This document shows, piece after piece, positions 23,533 through 34,370 of a DNA stretch of 64,000 bases. Position numbers and translations under genes: made by a program. The notes under the pieces were generated by a model, which did not search any database, was not told where the DNA came from, and saw only the letters and a list, made by a program, of their open reading frames with translations. The DNA comes from Climacteris rufus. Taxonomy: Eukaryota > Chordata > Aves > Passeriformes > Climacteridae. The stretch is taken from contig VZRZ01005957.1 in NCBI GenBank assembly GCA_013398175.1, forward strand, positions 498-64,497, given 5' to 3'. How positions within the stretch are numbered: position 1 is the first letter of the stretch; each line of letters begins with the position of its first letter.

Positions 23533-23702
23533 ACACATAAAACCATAGAATGACTTGTGTTGGAAGAGATCCTAAAGGTCCTTTAGCTCCAAATCCCCTG
23601 CCAGGGCAGGGACACCTTCCACCAGACTAGGTTGCTCAAAGCCCCTTCCAGCCTGGCCTTGAACACTTCTAAGGATGAACATCTGAAACTTCTCTGGGCA
23701 AA
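23533..23702 (-). mobile_element. CR1 LINE 3' end, short
   Basis: Antisense CR1 terminus (ACCATAGAATGACTTGTGTT, then GGAAGAGATCCTAAAGGTCC), followed by the characteristic CAGGGACACCTTCCACCAGA and CTGGCCTTGAACACTTC segments. The copy stops abruptly at about 23702. It is heavily 5'-truncated, with no coding capacity. Confidence 0.9.
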
Positions 23703-23862
23703 AAATTGACGCTGATCCAGCAGGTTACTTGTGCACACTTATTTTTGCTAAGTCAGTGGTACCATTGTGTCCAGTGTGATCCCAGAACTTAATGCTAAGT
23801 ACATGTCCCAGGGCTTCATGGGGGCGGAAATCAGATTTTCAGACTCTTACTGATTTTATCAT

Positions 23863-23938
23863 GAATCCCCTTGTAAATACTTTCTATTTGAAAAGAAAGT
23901 GAATCCCCTTCTAAATACTTTCTATTTGAAAAGAAAGA
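23863..23938. repeat. Tandem duplication, 2 x 38 bp
   Basis: Two adjacent copies starting GAATCCCCTT and running through TTTCTATTTGAAAAGAAAG, with two mismatches between them. Confidence 0.95.
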
Positions 23939-25095
23939 GGAAACAAATCTCTGCTGTAACTTATGTGAGCTTACTTCTATATGTAAGGTGTGTTCCAAAT
24001 CCCATGAATTTTATCATTAAAACTTTTATAAAAACAATTTGAGAATTTTCAGATAGAGAAAAAAATTCAGATAACAGAAATCAAAGTAAGCTGAGCTGTC
24101 ATTAAGTCTAAAATGATTATCATCTAACTGTTGCCCGTTCCATTTTTATATTGCCCTAATGTAATAAGATGTGTTCTTTTTGAGAATGCTATAAACTTCA
24201 AAAAATATTGCAAAGTGTGCCTCCATAGGAGGAAAAAAAGAATTAATAAAATGTGAGCACAAAATGTCAGAAACTAGTTTTCTGAGTATTGAGAAGCAGG
24301 ATAAATCTTGAGATTCAATTATACATCCATTTAGTAATTTAGATGAATATATTATTGGCAAGTCTTGTAATATGCTGTACAACTTACTATTTGATGAAGT
24401 TTGCATATAGAAAAAAACACTTCTCTTTCTCCTTCATGGAACACAGTTTGCATCATTTATAGCAGTGTTTTTTGTTTTACTGTACCAAAAAAGTTTAAAC
24501 AGTTGAATGGCTGACCACCTGCCTACTTTTAGTCTGAGGATTGATTAAATGTTTATCATTAACAGTTTTTTTCAGTGCTGAAATACACTAATTTTTATTC
24601 TCTGCTTTAATGCGGTTGTTTGATTCTTATGTCAAGCGTGTAACAAACAGTTAAATGAAAAGTATATTTATTACCTTCTTCAACAGCAGTACATACAAGA
24701 TTTGATATTTTTTAGTTTTCTGGGTGGTACTGACAAAACCTTGCTGACTCCTGCTTCCTTCTCTTGCTCCATAACAAGAGCACATTGGCCAGAATATTTA
24801 AATGGAAAATAGCTACTTGATTTAGTCTGAATGTAGAATACATCCATTTGCTCTTCCCAGGATTATAAATTAATTCACTTAGTTGTGTAATAACTCTCAT
24901 TTGCTCCTCAATTTCTCCCACTTTTCCCTTCTTTCCTCTATCATAGAGCCACAACAGATAGGCTTTCTTCTCTCGATTTCACTGATGTCTACCTGGATAC
25001 AGCACCGGCTCCCTTTACAAAACATCAGTTCTCTCCCATACGAAGAGGAAGAGGGATGTGGAGATAAGAATTTTGTCACATTACTGTAAAAAGTT

Positions 25096-25097
<2 letters not shown>

Positions 25098-25131
<34 letters not shown>
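25098..25131. repeat. Poly(T) run of 34
   Basis: An uninterrupted T homopolymer 30 bases left of a six-base N gap (25162-25167). The run length is probably unreliable in the assembly. No retroelement body is recognisable next to it. Confidence 0.85.
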
Positions 25132-25132
<1 letters not shown>

Positions 25133-25161
25133 TATAATTTTGAAATGAGTTTTCTCTTTTT

Positions 25162-25167
25162 NNNNNN
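25162..25167. other. Sequence gap (6 N)
   Basis: Six unresolved bases close to a long homopolymer, probably a local assembly or base-calling failure. Confidence 0.98.
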
Positions 25168-26386
25168 ATGGTAAAGTTTGACATGAGATTTCCTCTTCTC
25201 ATTTCCTTCTTCCAGGGCACCTGTGGTACCATCCACTCCCAAATTTCTCATTTCTCAGTCAGCGTTTCCTTTTTATTTTTTCATACTGTCACCAATACAC
25301 AGAAGAATCTTCTTGAAGAAAGAAACCACACAACACCACACATAAAACCACTATGTTTGTTTTATGCTTCCTCCTTAAATAGTCCTTTGCCGAAATATAC
25401 AGCTAGACTCTGGAAAACGTTCTGATGCCTTGAAGACTGCCTCTTCCACTAACTTCTCATCATCTCCTCCCTTGCCTGACCTAGATGCTGTCTCATATCC
25501 TTCTCAAGTGGGTATCATGAATCCCTATTGCATGAACTGAACAGAGGCTGTAAGCCCTGTACTACCAATTAAAATTGCTAGTAAAGGCTGCAAAAATAAG
25601 CTTGGGAGCCACTGATTTTAAATTGTAAATTTTGTGCACAATTTGTCTTCTGTGTACATTATCATACAGTGCGGTATCTGTGCCTATTTGCCACTTTCCT
25701 TTAACTTCAGTGCCATTTTTAAAATGAGCTAGTGTAATCCCTAACAGGGATAATTTTATAGCTGCTGTGAATAAGCAAGCATAAGCCTAAGCTATCTAGG
25801 CAACATATGACAAAATTTTAAGGGATCAAGTAGCATATAATTCTAAAAAAAATCACTGTGGATTCTTGCTGGTGCCAAGTCTGGGACCTGTGCCAGTGCT
25901 TTACCACACTAGGCATTTCTTGAGCAGAAGCAGGACTGTCTGGACAGTTCAAAGTCCCCTGACTGGGAGCACGTACACAACGCCACGTAGTCTTACTTGC
26001 ACAAGGAAGGTTAGGATGTCCCTTTGATAAATTGTGTCCATCAAAGAGATTGTGAGGCTGTATAATATCCCTTATCTAGCCAACCACTAGCTGAGGAGGT
26101 GCAATCAAAGGAAATGGCTCATGGCTTGGATGTATCGTTACATCCTGATGAGGAAGCTGGGAGCAAACCAGAAGGGCTCTTGATGTGCCGTGAGGGAGAG
26201 AGCACACCGTGGTCAGTGACTGGTCACCTCAGCTTCCTGAAATGAGGGTGGCTGCTCTCCAACCTTGCACTAATCATAGTTTGAACATGCAGAGGAAATG
26301 AGGGTCCACTGGGAAAAACTCTGGTCTACTTAGGTCTTGTAAACAATCCTGCAGAAGATTCATTTGCATTATATGTTCAAGGAAAT

Positions 26387-26439
26387 GTGGCACATATCTA
26401 TCTGAATACTAGTGGTGGCACATACTTATCTGAATATTA
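26387..26439. repeat. Tandem duplication, 2 x 25 bp
   Basis: Copies of a GTGGCACATA...TATCTGAATA unit at 26387-26411 and 26415-26439, separated by GTG, with a few mismatches. Confidence 0.85.
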
Positions 26440-28330
26440 TTAATAACAGAAAATCCCTGAAATGTTGATTGAACACATTGCTGGCAGGTAATTTTATCAA
26501 ATGCTCTTTAATTTCACAACAAGAGAACAGAAGAGGGAGAGTAGAACTAAAATGATTCTGCACTAATGCAAATAAACATAGATATTACTGGATAAAAATA
26601 ACATGTTTTGAAATAACTTTTATATTTTTAATTGCTATCAATTTTGATGGCCAAAATTCTGATCTGTTTGTGGCATATTTAACCCAAATTGTGTTATAAT
26701 GTGATGCTACATCAGACTTTTCCTGTTTACAAAGCTGTGGCCGTTACTTCTAATTTTAACATGACATCAAGCTGGCTGTTCCAAATGAAATTTCAAAATT
26801 GCTAAAAATATCGCACGTGAAATGAACTTAATAAGCTGACCTTCTGGGAAAATCATTCTGTCACAAGTAATTTTGAATTTATTCCATTCATCTCTTTGCC
26901 TAATTTTTTTTATTATGTTCTTATTCAAAAGTACTGTGCCTTGTGTATGTATAGTGTCAGTTTCAGTCATAAATACATGCAAATCTGGTAAAACAAAGCT
27001 TTTATAATTAAATTTTTTCAACATAGAAAATGAATATATTCTTCAATTACAGAAGCACCATAAAAGTAAGAGCAGTTTGACCTCATCAAATCAGTAAACC
27101 AATTGTACTATATTTGAAACTGGAAAATCCAGATTTGATACTGAAAATCACTAATACCAAAAACAAATACAAATTCCAGACAGATTGAAACCTTCCTATA
27201 TATATTCTTACTGAAAATTATGTTCAGACATGGCACACTATATTAAGATTCATTATTATCCTTTTTTGTTCTACATCTTTAAAACAACGTAACAGTTCAG
27301 ATCTGCAGTTACTATGACTTCATGTGAAAAGACAGGAAAGACATCACAACCACTGTACCTGTGAAAATTCACAGGGGCTAAAGGTATATTTTCATAGGTT
27401 ATGAGATCTGGGCTACACTGAGAGGCTATGCCTAAGGACTTCAGCTCTCCCACATTCTAACTTTATCCTATTTTTGAGACAAGTGCTTTTAAATGCTTCA
27501 TCAGAATCATGTGATTCTATTTTCCTGTTAGCTTCCTTTACTCACACATCCTCCAGGCTAATTGCATTTTATCTCTGACAAAAGATGCTGCACATCGCTT
27601 CCTTCCTACCTTGGAGTTTAGTCCAAGGCTGTCCAAGGGAGCAACACTCAACTCTCACCCGGAGAGGACACAAAGCAGCTCAGTAAGACTGAAGGGAAAG
27701 AGGCTCCTGCTGCCAAGGCTCACGGGGCGTTGCCTAGCAGGAAACAGACACTCCACATGTGACATCCTGCAGGATTTATTTGACAGGTGGCGAGGCTGAG
27801 AGCCCACAATTCATCAGTGGAAATGTAGGGACAAGTTTCCTCCCAAAAATGTGTACCACAACAGTCACGGGTACTACGGTGTCCTAATTCTACTGTTATA
27901 TCCATCCTCTCCTGAAACACCAAAGTACAAAGATGTGTTTTGAAATTAGCTAACTACCAAATTCAGTCTGGAGAGCATGTTACAATTTTCCTCTATTTTT
28001 CTTCCATCATATATTTAAAGCGTTCTTTGCAGAAGAAGCATTTTTTATGTAGGGTGATTACAGGCCATGTATGAATATAAGTGAGTACATGGATAAGTAG
28101 GATTGGAACATGAATGTTTCATTTATTTATGAGAACGCTTGTGTGCTGTACACACTACACATGTACGAGATCTGCTAACAGTGAGATAACTGGCAGGATG
28201 AGATTTGTCATTCATATGAAAGCAGGCTTTTGCTATCCAAGTTATCTCTTTTATCTCCTCATGCCGTGGGGAAAGGATGTGGTGATCTGATCTCCTGAGA
28301 TGGTGAAGCTGTTGCTTGCTTCATAAGTAG

Positions 28331-28841
28331 CAGAATCATAGAATTATAAAGGTTGGAAAAGACCTTTAAAGTCATCAAATCCAACTGTCAACATGCTACT
28401 ACAACCATGTTCACCATTAAAACATGTCCTCTAGAGCCATAGCAACAAGGTTTTTGAACGTCCAGGGATGATGAATCACCACTTTCCTGGGAAGTCTTTT
28501 CCAATGCAACCCTTCCTATGAGAAACTTTGTCCCGAATATTTGATTTAAATGTCCTGTGATGTAAGATAAGGTCACTCCCTTTTGTCCTGTCACTTGTTA
28601 CCTGGGAGAAGGACTGACCCCCACCTGGCCACAACTTCCTTTCAGGCAGTTGTAGAATGTTATAAGGTCTTGTCTGAGCCTCCTTTGCTCCAGGCTAAAC
28701 ATCCCCAGTTCCCTCAGTGGCTCCTCACAGGGTTTGGGTTCTAGACCCTTCACCAGCTCTGTTGCCCTTCTCTGAACACACTCCAGCACCTCAATGTCTT
28801 TCTTGGGATCAGTGGCCCAAAAGGGATTTGAGGTGTGGCCA
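28331..28841 (-). mobile_element. CR1 LINE 3' end with ORF2 C-terminal remnant
   Basis: The left end has the antisense CR1 terminus (AGAATCATAGAATTATAAAG followed by GGTTGGAAAAGACC). On the minus strand, frame 28810-28598 reads as the conserved CR1 ORF2 C-terminal region. Landmarks are KKDIEVLECVQRRATELVKG, LRELGMFSLEQRRLRQDLI and YNCLKG. CR1 similarity stops near 28841 and the adjacent open frame runs on into unrelated sequence. The 3' portion from about 28597 leftwards is frame-disrupted, so no functional protein is possible. Confidence 0.92.
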
Positions 28842-31106
28842 AAGAACTCATCAGTAAGAAATTGCACTAAACTCACCTTAGAGAAATTTCCAAGTTTCTT
28901 CTTTTTTGCTTTATCCACTTCTCTCTTGGGATCTGACACCTATTTGAAGAGAGTTTATCAAAGAAATCACTGCACTTTTTTTGATAACTAGAACAAGTGG
29001 AGAATTAAACTCTTCAACTCAACAGCTCCCTGCTACTAACACCTGCCAATGGGGAGTCTAGATCTATTCCTGCTGAAAAATTATTTGTTTTGCTATTCTC
29101 CAAACTGTTGCTGTTAAATGGCTAACATGGCTGTAGGAGATGAAAACCTTTGAAAATGGGAACTTAATGAAGAAACATAGAAGGCAAAAAGGAAAGTTAA
29201 GAAAACATTAAATCTCGAGATTGCACACACAGAAGTGGATTGCTCATCCCTCACATTATACCATTGCACATGTCATGAGATAAAGCATACTTCAGGATTC
29301 ATAGAAATACTACACTTCCTTTGTAGATTCCCTCAGTTACCAAGATTTGAGGTCTGCTTTCATCTCTTACAGGGAGTTTTTGAAGACAACTTGTACTTTG
29401 TTTGTTCAAACATCTCCTTGAAAGTCTAAGGAGAGGGGTGGTAAAGATGACTTAGAAATAACCAAAAGCAGACAGCACACTTGGATGCTGGACCCACTGC
29501 CCATACCGTTGTTAGAATATCCTGCTGAGGGAAAACACAGAAATAAAAGATGTCCTGAAATGTAATAGAATATGATGCTTTCCAAGCAGCTCCTGCCACT
29601 TAGAAGAGGTAAAGTGGGCATTTTTTGGTAGTGGACAGTTTCATTTTGTCCTTCACTAATAGAAATTAGGATAAATCCATTGACTTCAAAAAAACTAAAT
29701 CCATTTGCAATGGCTTAAAATTTAGTTTATTGGGTTTTTTTTTTTCTCTTTTATGTAAGCAAAAGTAATCTTACCTGAAGGAAACTAGTTGATTTTTAGC
29801 AAAACTGACATAAGAGAACAATGCCAACCTGGTTAATGTCTTCAAAAAATCACTTTGAAAAGTCCATTTCTCATGGAGTTTGTGTTTAAGATTTTTCAGA
29901 GCTTTGCTTTCTGATTGCATTACTGTCACAATTCAACAACAGCTGACTTTAGTTGGTCCCAGTGTCTTTTTAAATGATGTTTAGATATTTGACTTCATTT
30001 TTTTTTTCAGAAGACAAGGCCCTGGCCTAAAAATTACTTGCTATTTCTTAGGTTTTGTTTTGTTCCATCCTAATAAGAAAGATGAGAAATAAGAAAATTG
30101 CAATATTGGCCATTAATGGAAACTAGAAATCTAAAGAGTTATTTCCACTCTACCAGGTGTTATTATTTGGTCCAGAAAATTTAGGATTCTAGTGTGGGAA
30201 ATGCTACAGACAATAATTAGAATCAATACTGTATTTTAAAATACAGTACAAGTGCCAGTGCAAGTTGTCAATAACCATCACTGGGCAGATAGTTACATTG
30301 TGGCACATTTCAGGATCTCATAAGTCATGTTTAAACATTGGCACAGCAAACAGGACAGAAATATGAGCTACTCCATTGTGTCCAGCCAATAAAACTGTAT
30401 TTGCTCCTTTGAAAGGATCTTTTTAATAATGAGAAAGGAACTGAGCCATTATACTAAGTAAGCAATCACTAATGAATTTCCAGAACTTGGATGAGTTTAC
30501 GATTCAGGAGGTTTTTTTAAAAGGGACAAATTCTTAGTGACCTCTTGCAGAGAGTGTGCTTTGTTCTGAAGTTCTTCCTTGAGTCTAAGGGGGTGGTCAC
30601 TGTAAAGCTACTTTCTGACCCCAGTGAAGCAAAAAAAAAACCCAAATACAGATGTTCAGAACGTGTACCTGCAAATGACACTGGCAGCATAAAAATGACC
30701 AAGTCAGATATTTTTGTGCTCATTTTTGTGCATGCAATCACACTCATATAGTATTAATTCATAGATAGGATGAAAGAAGAATGAGCACAATTATCCTTGA
30801 TCTCCCCTATATCACACAACATTTAATTCCTCTCCCTTATCCCTGCTCAAAGCTAAGGATAGCTTGCCCTTCAGTGACATATAGCTTGTACATGTTAAAA
30901 TACATACCAGAAAAGCAGTCTGTGTTTGAAGATAACAAGAAATGAAGCATTTATCACTTCACTTGAAACATTGCTCCAGTGATTAAGCATTCTCACTGTT
31001 TAAAACATGAGTTTAATGTTTAAAAATGTGTCTGTCTTCAGTTTATGTGGGTTCACTTCCAGCCACTGGTTTCCCTTATGTTGTTCTCCAGGTTCGCTAG
31101 TGGTTG
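28842..31106. other. AT-rich unique sequence, no recognised gene
   Basis: About 2.3 kb between two CR1 copies. It contains a perfect 22-bp palindrome (30227-30248). No exon is recognised. Confidence 0.6.
30227..30248. repeat. Perfect 22-bp palindrome without spacer
   Basis: The half-site TACTGTATTTT is followed directly by its exact reverse complement, centred between 30237 and 30238. Confidence 0.95.
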
Positions 31107-32166
31107 ATGCAGGGGGCAGAGGCACCTTCCACTAGACCAGGTTACACCAAGCCCCATCCAACCTGGCCTTGAACACTTTCAGAGGTGAGGCATCCAAAAC
31201 CTCTCTGTGGAATCTTACGGTGGAATATTACAGTGGAAACTCTGTGGAATGTTACAGTGCCTAGTAAACTCACAGTAAGGAATTTCTTCCTAATATCTAA
31301 TCTAAACATTCTTTCTTTCAATTTAATGCCATTCCGGCTTTCCTTGTCACTACATACCCTTAAAAAATTGTCTCTCTGCTGTCTTGTAGGCTCCCTTTTT
31401 AGGTACTGAAAGGCTGCCATAAGGTGTCCCTGAAACCTTCTGTTCTCTAGACTGAACAATCCTAACTCTTAGTCTGTCTTCATAGGAGAGGTGCTCCAGC
31501 TCCTCTAATCATCTTTCTGATGGCCTTTTTCTGGACTCACTCCAACAGATCTGTGTCCTTCTTTTGCTGGGGACCCCAGAGCTGATGCAGCACTGCAGGT
31601 GGAGTCTCATCAAGGCAGAGCAGGGCAGCAGAATCTCCTCCCTTGCCCTGCTGCCCACACAGCTTTGGATGCAGCCCAGGACACACCTGGCTTTCTAGGC
31701 TGTGAGTACACATTGGTGGGTCATGTCCAGCCTCTCATCCACCAGCACTCCCAAGTCCTTCTTGGCAGGGCTGTTCACAATCTCTTCAATCTCCAGGATA
31801 TATTGATACCACGGCTGCCCTGATCCAGGTGCAGCACCTTGTACTTGGTCTTGTGAAACTTAATGAGGCTCCACAGGCCCATTTCTTGAGCTGGTCAGGT
31901 CCGTCTGGATGGCATTCTGTCTTTTTAAGAGTGTCAACTGCCTCACTCAGCTTGCTGTCATTGACAAACTTGCTGAGGTTGCACTCAGTCAGTCCCTTTA
32001 TCTGTACTATTGATAAAGACATTAAATAACACCAGTCCCAGTATGGACCCCCGAAGACATCACTTGCCACCAGTGTCCATCAGGACACTGAGCTGTTCCC
32101 CACTACCCTCTGAAAGTGACTGTCCGGTCACTTTCTTATCCAATGAACAGACCACTCCATTCCAAC
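31107..32166 (-). mobile_element. CR1 LINE, longest copy (RT end to C-terminus)
   Basis: About 1.06 kb of CR1 on the minus strand. From high to low coordinates there is a region near the end of the reverse transcriptase domain (about 32000-31790; landmarks LSKFVND and LSEAVDTL). Next comes a linker with GLDM-type and mixed-frame sequence, then the C-terminal region (31459-31250; landmarks MFSLENRRF, AAFQYLK and FRLDIRKKFLT). The family's F-A-D-D catalytic motif appears as F-V-N-D (31957-31968), so one catalytic Asp is replaced by Asn. Frameshifts separate the blocks. The left end stops inside the 3' region and the terminal octamers are missing. A small local duplication (about 31205-31260) lies in the tail. 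Confidence 0.9.
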
Positions 32167-33964
32167 AAAATGTAAATTTTGATGAGACTTTATAGAGTCT
32201 TGTTGAAAGATCCTACAGATCTCATGAGAACTAGATACCAAGTATGACACAGACATGAAGAGAAAAGTACCCAGAATGAGCTGAACTGTCAGTAGATAGC
32301 AAGGATATTCACAAGCCAAAGCTACTGGAAGCCAGAAAGTCACAACAGAATTTGTTTAGCTTTACCTGTCTGGTACTTCTCTGGGGAGGAAGGAGGAGAA
32401 GGTGGAAGTGCTGAAAGAAGGAGACAAGGATCACTCTAGCAGCAGCAGTTATAAAGACTAAATGATTTTGAAACTTGAGAGGAAGTCTAAAATATTTTCA
32501 TTTTTCATTATTCTGACCAAAGAGAAGACAAATTCTGTATTTTCAGTGGTTCATGTTTATATTTATGTGACTATTACATTAATGGTCCTAGAACTGATAG
32601 CATGGTTCAAAAGAGAAAAAACAAAGCATTGTCTGCTATGGTGATTCCCCTGAGTAGGTAGGAACCAGTTTTGCATTCTATATTGAAGTTAATCACAGCC
32701 CACATACTGTTTAATCAACAGTCACGGCAAGCTGAGGGGAATTAAAGAGCAATGCAATCATTGTGCTTCATAGTATGAATAGCATTTGATGACGCATTGC
32801 AGAAACAGCCAGAAATAACATGGGAAAGGATATTTCACAGAACAGATTGCACCACGAGCTCCAGCTACCAAGCTTAGGAGGCTGCAGTTCAACCCTTATC
32901 CATCTGCCTATGCGCCCTACACAAATCGTGTGGGCTTGCCCTTTCTATTTCTGTTTGAAAGATATCGAGTCAACTAAATGCAAGAAGTAGGTGGAAGTCT
33001 CTTGGCACCTGAAATTCTCAGCAGCAGCATGAGTATGTGCTGAGGCAGACCTGTGTTGGGGACTAGTGGTGCTCACCTGGGTGTTGATAGCATCCTTTAA
33101 GGGGAGGCAAAGTTCAGGACCCCCTCTGTCTGCCTTGCCACATCCAAGCAGTAGAGTCACGTGGATTTTCCTTTCAAAATTTAAATGCATGTTAGTATTT
33201 TTTCTTTCCTTCCTTAAAGTGTGTGTGGGGTGGTTGTGAACGGCTTTTGGTATCCACTCTTTTTATTTGCTTTAAATAGCATAACATATAACATTGATAT
33301 TTTTGGAAGTTATTTTTTTTCCACATTTGCTGTCCCCATTTTCATATGAAGTGCCTAGATGGTGGCTCAGTAGAAGTCTTTCTGTAAAGTCATCACCAAT
33401 AGATATGTAGGGCATAACTAGCTTTTGATATTAAGGGCATAAAGCAAGATTCTGAGGAAAAAGTGACTCCCCATAGCTGCAAATAAACTTATAAGACAAA
33501 TTACAGTGTTTGTGGCAAAGCATATTCAACAATTTAAGTTATTCTGCATCAAAATACCTTACTAGTTAAAACTATTAGGGTTGTGCATTTTCCTGTTATT
33601 TGTTTGAAAATGGTTATTTTGGCAGCTGTTGACACCTGAAACTGTAATAGTGAGCATAAACCCTTCATTTTACAGTTAGCTAAATAGCAGTATTGTATTG
33701 TTTACACACTTTTACTTCAGTATTTTCAGCAAAGATCAATTTTATATGTGATTTATATGGGATTTATATGTGATTTTGTATGTGAATTTTATGTGTGATA
33801 ACCCTAGACAATTCCACATCTACTGTGGTTTAGTAATTTGATCTCATCAAGCTGAAAATCAGCTTTGCAGAGATTACTTGGTGTTCTTGGTAGATGTGAA
33901 GGTGAACATGAGTGTGTAGGGTGACATTACAGTTTGTAGTTGATTGTATTTGGACAAATATAGT
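32167..33964. other. AT-rich unique sequence, no recognised gene
   Basis: About 1.8 kb between CR1 copies of opposite orientation. It holds a short AT-rich minisatellite (33741-33798). No exon is recognised. Confidence 0.6.
33741..33798. repeat. Short minisatellite, about five 11-13 bp units
   Basis: Units TTTATATGTGA, TTTATATGGGA, TTTATATGTGA, TTTTGTATGTGA and ATTTTATGTGTGA follow one another without spacers. Confidence 0.85.
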
Positions 33965-34370
33965 CAACAGCATCATGGGCTGTTTTAGGAAGGGTGTTGC
34001 AAGTTGAAGGATGTGCTCCCTTCCCTGCGCTCAGCATTGATGACACATACTGGGAATGCTGTGTTGAGTTCTGTGCTCACCAAAACAAAAGAGACATAGG
34101 TCTACTGGGATGAGTCTAGTGGAGGATCATGAAAAAGATAAGAGCTGGAAGCTTGGAGCATGTGACATACAGGAACAGAGAGATCTGAGACTGTTTAGCC
34201 TGGAGAAGGCTCAGGGGAGACCTTATTAGTATATATAAAGACCTAGTAGGATAGGAGAGAGAGACTGAAGGGGATGTGAACCTGTTCTCAGGGAAGTGGA
34301 GACGGGACTGGAAGCAGTGGGCACAGAGTCAAATACACAAAGATGCACGTAGACTAAAAAAAGTGTGACC
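33965..34370 (+). mobile_element. CR1 LINE fragment, plus strand
   Basis: Plus-strand sequence follows the CR1 ORF2 3' half: GGGCTGTTTTAGGAAGGGTG, a GCTCAGCATTGATGA segment and GTTGAGTTCTGTGCTC. Then come GAGACTGTTTAGCCTGGAGA and AAGGCTCAGGGGAGACCTTA, and finally a segment matching the NGH-containing C-terminal region near 34310. Stops and indels interrupt the frame. Similarity fades near 34370, before the CR1 3' terminus, so the 3' end is missing or too diverged to see. Confidence 0.88.

Larger units (their letters stand above)
23703..28330. other. AT-rich unique sequence, no recognised gene
   Basis: About 4.6 kb with no recognised exon. It holds two small tandem duplications (23863-23938 and 26387-26439) and a long poly(T) run beside a sequence gap (25098-25167). 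A moderately GC-richer segment near 25860-26270 and another near 27600-27880 may be old, unrecognised repeats. Confidence 0.55.

Noticed and set aside
28842..28939. Extension of the CR1 coding frame beyond the element into MSDPKREVD-like sequence.
   Set aside because: The conserved CR1 text begins only near 28810; upstream residues look like read-through into unrelated flank.
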